64,000 nt of DNA from Mycolicibacterium neoaurum VKM Ac-1815D (lineage in GTDB: Bacteria > Actinomycetota > Actinomycetes > Mycobacteriales > Mycobacteriaceae). Where the stretch lies: positions 2,170,001 to 2,234,000 of the forward strand of contig NC_023036.2 in NCBI RefSeq assembly GCF_000317305.3, written 5' to 3'. Position numbers and translations under genes: made by a program. Below the pieces are notes generated by a model that saw nothing but the letters and a program-made list of their open reading frames with translations, was not told the DNA's origin and made no database searches. This document shows positions 59,939 to 64,000 of the stretch, piece after piece. The first letter of the stretch is position 1. The number at the start of each line of letters is the position of its first letter.

Positions 59939-60444
59939 TGACGACCTCCATCCACACCCTGTCGGTGCTCGTCGAGGACAAGCCCGGTGTGCTGGCTCGC
60001 GTCGCCTCGCTGTTCTCCCGGCGTGGCTTCAACATCCAGAGCCTGGCCGTCGGCGCGACCGAGCAGAAGCACCTGTCCCGGATGACGATCGTCGTGCAGG
60101 TCGAGGACTTTCCGCTCGAGCAGGTGACCAAGCAGCTCAACAAGCTGATCAACGTGATCAAGATCGTCGAGCAGGACGAGGAGCAGTCGGTCTCTCGTGA
60201 GCTGGCCCTGATCAAGGTGCGCACCGATGCGGCCACCCGCAGCCAGGTTATCGAAGCGGTTAATCTATTCCGGGCCAAAGTGGTGGACGTGTCCACCGAG
60301 TCACTGACCATCGAGGCCACCGGGACCCCGGAGAAGCTCGAAGCGTTCCTGCGAGTGCTCGAACCGTACGGGATCCGGGAGATCGTGCAGTCCGGGATCG
60401 TGTCGCTGGCGCGTGGGCCGCGCGGCATCGGTACTGCCAAATAG
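59938..60444 (+). CDS. ilvN: Acetolactate synthase small (regulatory) subunit
   Basis: A 168-residue regulatory subunit. The ACT domain lies at about 4-80 (LSVLVEDKPGVLARVASLFSRRGFNIQSL, in pieces) and binds valine for feedback inhibition. The C-terminal ACT-like domain contains ELALIKVRTD and VVDVSTESLTIEATG. ATG 59938 has GAGGAGA at 59923-59928 at 9 bases. It is part of ilvB-ilvN-ilvC, matching Rv3002c. Confidence 0.96.
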   Translation: MTTSIHTLSVLVEDKPGVLARVASLFSRRGFNIQSLAVGATEQKHLSRMTIVVQVEDFPLEQVTKQLNKLINVIKIVEQDEEQSVSRELALIKVRTDAATRSQVIEAVNLFRAKVVDVSTESLTIEATGTPEKLEAFLRVLEPYGIREIVQSGIVSLARGPRGIGTAK

Positions 60445-61494
<1,050 letters not shown>

Positions 61495-61505
61495 CCCCTC
61501 TTCGC

Positions 61506-61558
61506 GATTTGTGGAGTCTTACCCGTGGCCATCACGGGTAAGGCTCCACAAATCTTTT
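61506..61558. terminator. Terminator of ilvC (22-bp hairpin)
   Basis: Arms 61506-61527 and 61533-61554 match in 21 of 22 positions (the exception is a G-U pair in RNA), with a 5-base loop GCCAT, followed by TTTT at 61555-61558. It also faces the end of the convergent gene. Confidence 0.88.
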
Positions 61559-61983
61559 CAGGGGGTTGCCTCGTGGCCGTCGCGTCCCGCGGTCCGCCGG
61601 TCCTGTTTCATCTCCGCCTCGAAGACGTGCCGGCGGCCGTCCATCAGTTCGTCGCGGACGCGCTTCTCGTGCGAGCGCAGCAGCGACCAGTAATCGTCGT
61701 CGAACTCCTCGACGATCTGGAAGGTCCAACGCCCCTGCAGGACGTTGCGGCCGACCATGTCCTCGGTGAGGCGGTCGGCGATATCGGTGTGCCCGGCCTC
61801 GCGCAGGGCGTCGGCGGCCTCGCCGAGCAACAGGTCGGCATGGCCCATCAGTTGGTGGAACGAGTAGAGGTGCCCGCGCGCCCGCTCCACGTATTCCAAG
61901 GCCTCGGAGACCTTGCCGACGGCTTCGACGGTGTCATCGGAGGCGCCGTCGGGGCGGGAGTGCGCCGCATCGACCGATTTCAC
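61558..61983 (-). CDS. Conserved hypothetical helical protein
   Basis: A 141-residue mainly helical protein with a histidine-rich start of the helical region (YSFHQLMGHADLLLGEA) and the conserved-looking end FQIVEEFDDDYWSLLRSHEKRVRDELMDGRRHVFEAEMK (in parts). I do not recognise a named family, though similar proteins are common in actinobacteria. His and Glu positions would allow metal binding (inference). The GTG start overlaps the upstream DUF2945 stop. Confidence 0.72.
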   Translation of the reverse strand: MKSVDAAHSRPDGASDDTVEAVGKVSEALEYVERARGHLYSFHQLMGHADLLLGEAADALREAGHTDIADRLTEDMVGRNVLQGRWTFQIVEEFDDDYWSLLRSHEKRVRDELMDGRRHVFEAEMKQDRRTAGRDGHEATP

Positions 61984-62195
61984 GACGACCGCTTCTTCAG
62001 CGATTCGGGTTTGTGCACGGCGTCCTTACCGGTTTTGTCGCTGCGCACTTTGTACTGTGGCTCGTCCTTGGTGGCACGCACCGTGCGGCCGGCGGTCTCG
62101 GTGTCGGAGGTGATCTTCTTCTCCACGGTGCCCGGCACGGTGTTGCCATGGCTCTGCCAGGACACCTTGTCGCCCTTTTTCAACTCTTTGCTCAT
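61980..62195 (-). CDS. DUF2945 (hypervirulence-associated TUDOR-like) protein
   Basis: A 71-residue basic protein with the typical start KKGDKVSWQSHG, then VPGTVEKKI and YKVRSDKTGKDAVHKPESL. This is the small SH3/TUDOR-like fold of DUF2945. The name comes from fungal homologues; the bacterial role is unknown. Coupled to the next gene. Confidence 0.85.
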   Translation of the reverse strand: MSKELKKGDKVSWQSHGNTVPGTVEKKITSDTETAGRTVRATKDEPQYKVRSDKTGKDAVHKPESLKKRSS

Positions 62196-62229
62196 ACGGG
62201 GCGGTGTACCCGGGCGCGTTATCTCTCAC

Positions 62230-63678
62230 TCACGGCGACAGCGGCGGCAGCTCCCGGATCCCGAACTCGCGCTTGAGCACCGTGCGCGCCGCGTAGTATC
62301 CGGCCATACCGTGCACGCCGCCACCCGGGGGAGCGGCCGACGAACACAGGTACGCCTTGGGAATCGGGGTGGACCACGGATTCCAGCGCGGGGTGGGGCC
62401 GGCGATCGCGCTGCGCATGTTGTTGCCGCCGACGCCGATGTCACCGCCGACCAGGTTCGCGTTGTGATCGGCCAGCCGGGAAGCCGGCACGCTGCGCACC
62501 GCCACGACGATGTCGCGGAACCCCGGGGCGAATCGCTCGAAGATGTCGGTGACGGATTCGGCCATGTCGACGGTCGAACCCGACGGCACGTGCGCATAGG
62601 CCCACAGCGGTCGGCGTCCCTGCGCGTCGATCCGGCCCGGGTCGGCCAGATGCGGCACGGCGGCCAGCACCATCGGCCATTGCGCATGCCGGCCGGCGGC
62701 GATCTCCTTCTCGGCCAGCGCCATCTGGGCGCGGCCGCCGCCGAGATGCAGCGTCGGCGCCTGCGCCAGCCGAGGATCGCGCCATGGGATCTCGCCGGAG
62801 AGGACGAAGTCCACCTTCGCGACACCGGGGCCATAGGCATAGTGCCGCAACGCCTTTGCATAACGTGGCGGCATCGAGGTGCCGTAGATCGACAACAACG
62901 CCGTCGGCGCGGTGTCGTAGAGGACCACGCCGCCCGGGGGTGCGGTGACCTTCTCCCCGAGGATCAACTCCCCGCCGTGGTCCAGCAGATCGGCGATCAG
63001 CGCGTCGGGGATGGCCTGGGACCCACCGACCGGTATCGGCCACCCCACCGAATGCCCCAGGGTGGCCAGCATCAGCCCGGCGCCCGCGGCGACCAGTGAA
63101 GGCATCTGCGAAATCGTATGTGCGGCAACACCGGTGAACAACGCGCGGGCGTCCTCGCCCTGCAGGGTGTTCCACAGCGGGCCGCCCTGCAACAGCAGCC
63201 GCGGCGCCACCTTCAGTGCGGCGGGAATCGAGGGCGGAAGGGAACGCTTGTCGCCCAGGATCAGCCCGACGACGTCCTCGCTGTCGGAGGCCAGCGGGCC
63301 GAGCAGCCGTTTCCACGAAGCACCGTCGGATAGTTCGGCGGCGGTGCGGTCGATGTCGTGGTAGCCGATCGCGGCAGGCCCGTCCGGGAGCGGATTGGCA
63401 TACGCGATCTCGGGCACCGCCAATCGGACGCCGCGCGCCTGCAGGTCGTAGGCGGCGAAGAACGGCGACGCCAGTGCCAGCGGATGCACGGCCGAGCAGA
63501 TGTCGTGTGTGACGCCGGAGTACTCGGGGTCGGGCAGGGTGCGGGCGCCGCCGCCCGCGGTCGGCTGCGCCTCGATGACCCGCACGGACAGGCCCGCCCG
63601 GGCCAGGATGACAGCTGCGGTCAGCCCGTTGGGGCCGCTTCCGACGACGGTGACGTCCACGCCACCAGTAGACAACAT
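62230..63678 (-). CDS. FAD-dependent oxidoreductase, phytoene desaturase-like (Rv2997 type)
   Basis: A 482-residue flavoprotein of the CrtI/amine oxidase-like group. The dinucleotide motif is VTVVGSGPNGLTAAVILARAG, followed by VIEAQPTAGGGART. C-terminal PPGGGVHGMAGYYAAR is the second FAD contact. The group includes carotene desaturases and retinol saturases; no carotenoid genes adjoin, so the substrate is unknown. It corresponds to Rv2997. ATG at 63678; a GTG 18 bases downstream is possible. Confidence 0.87.
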   Translation of the reverse strand: MLSTGGVDVTVVGSGPNGLTAAVILARAGLSVRVIEAQPTAGGGARTLPDPEYSGVTHDICSAVHPLALASPFFAAYDLQARGVRLAVPEIAYANPLPDGPAAIGYHDIDRTAAELSDGASWKRLLGPLASDSEDVVGLILGDKRSLPPSIPAALKVAPRLLLQGGPLWNTLQGEDARALFTGVAAHTISQMPSLVAAGAGLMLATLGHSVGWPIPVGGSQAIPDALIADLLDHGGELILGEKVTAPPGGVVLYDTAPTALLSIYGTSMPPRYAKALRHYAYGPGVAKVDFVLSGEIPWRDPRLAQAPTLHLGGGRAQMALAEKEIAAGRHAQWPMVLAAVPHLADPGRIDAQGRRPLWAYAHVPSGSTVDMAESVTDIFERFAPGFRDIVVAVRSVPASRLADHNANLVGGDIGVGGNNMRSAIAGPTPRWNPWSTPIPKAYLCSSAAPPGGGVHGMAGYYAARTVLKREFGIRELPPLSP

Positions 63679-63769
63679 CGCCCGGGGTGTCTGCTCGTTT
63701 CGGTGCCGACCATTTGGGACTGTGGTAGCGCCGGACCACCGTGGCGTCTTCGGCGCAAAGGGCACGCAC

Positions 63770-63775
63770 TAGGCT
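63770..63775 (+). promoter_or_regulatory. Leaderless-type -10 box of serA
   Basis: TAGGCT ends 8 bases before GTG 63784. Confidence 0.5.
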
Positions 63776-63783
63776 GTAGCGCC

Positions 63784-64000
63784 GTGAGTCTTCCCGTTGT
63801 ACTGATCGCCGACAAGCTTGCCGAGTCGACCGTCGCCGCCCTGGGTGACCAGGTCGAGGTTCGATGGGTGGACGGTCCGGACCGGCCGAAGTTGCTGGCC
63901 GCCATCGCCGATGCCGACGCCCTGCTGGTGCGCTCGGCCACCACCGTCGACGCCGAGGTCATGGCTGCCGCCCCCAAGCTCAAGATCGTCGCGCGGGCCG
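63784..64000 (+). CDS. serA: D-3-phosphoglycerate dehydrogenase (5' part)
   Basis: The first 72 codons of an enzyme that oxidises 3-phosphoglycerate in serine synthesis. The N-terminus SLPVVLIADKLAESTVAAL and ALLVRSATTVDAEVMAAAPKL (read in parts) match M. tuberculosis SerA1 (Rv2996c). The gene runs off the right edge. GTG start with a leaderless-type -10 box. Together with serB2 it covers two of three steps of serine synthesis. Confidence 0.93.
   Translation, partial: MSLPVVLIADKLAESTVAALGDQVEVRWVDGPDRPKLLAAIADADALLVRSATTVDAEVMAAAPKLKIVARA

Overview
The window is chromosomal DNA of a high-GC actinobacterium, almost certainly a Mycobacterium/Mycolicibacterium species. The evidence is a long run of genes in the order known from M. 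tuberculosis (there on the opposite strand): adhC, fecB, ctaD, serB2, an ABC ATPase, a Nudix protein, echA17, two methyltransferases, TB22.2, the methylglucose lipopolysaccharide (MGLP) genes, etfBA, a GNAT/plsC pair, iscS, mnmA, ligA, gatC-gatA, pfkA, gatB, lppZ, a DoxX protein, cfp6, ilvB-ilvN-ilvC, an Rv2997-like oxidoreductase and serA. I assigned these names from remembered protein similarity; no database search was run. No rRNA, tRNA, CRISPR array, phage or insertion sequence was recognised, and no stretch longer than 300 bases lacks a gene.

Region by region. 1-2 kb: a partial GAF sensor kinase, a receiver-only protein and a NarL/LuxR response regulator. 2-7 kb: an overlapping operon of a bicupin, a three-subunit molybdenum aldehyde oxidoreductase of the PaoABC type and a DUF3349 protein. 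7-10 kb: a membrane protein and a secreted acidic-repeat alpha/beta hydrolase. 10-23 kb: adhC, yciI-like, fecB, ctaD and serB2, then a MocR regulator/YczE transporter module, then ABC ATPase, Nudix, echA17 and methyltransferases. 23-30 kb: secreted proteins and the genes proposed for MGLP synthesis (acyltransferase, glucosyltransferase, GH57 branching enzyme, methyltransferase). 30-38 kb: electron transfer flavoprotein, a lipid acyltransferase pair and the thiolation pair iscS-mnmA. 38-44 kb: acyl-CoA ligase, epoxide-hydrolase-like enzyme, small unknowns and DNA ligase. 44-48 kb: a five-gene overlapping operon ending in a membrane-anchored spermidine-synthase-like protein (Rv2597-Rv2601 type). 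48-55 kb: gatC-gatA, poxB, pfkA, gatB. 55-64 kb: lppZ, DoxX, PH-domain protein, the branched-chain amino acid operon ilvB-ilvN-ilvC with a leader peptide and attenuator, small unknowns, an Rv2997-like oxidoreductase and the start of serA.

Themes. Many genes are translationally coupled through ATGA or GTGA overlaps. At least eight genes have a TANNNT box ending 6-9 bases before the start codon, as expected for leaderless mRNAs. Two 69-bp MIRU-like mini-ORFs abut start codons, and a related 36-bp unit is triplicated between ilvB and ilvN. Several convergent gene ends carry near-perfect inverted repeats with arms of 19-26 bp. I see no clearly new biological system. The best candidates for follow-up are the ilvB-ilvN triplication, the SpeE/DUF350/DUF4178 operon, the GNAT-PlsC lipid pair and the bicupin-PaoABC operon.
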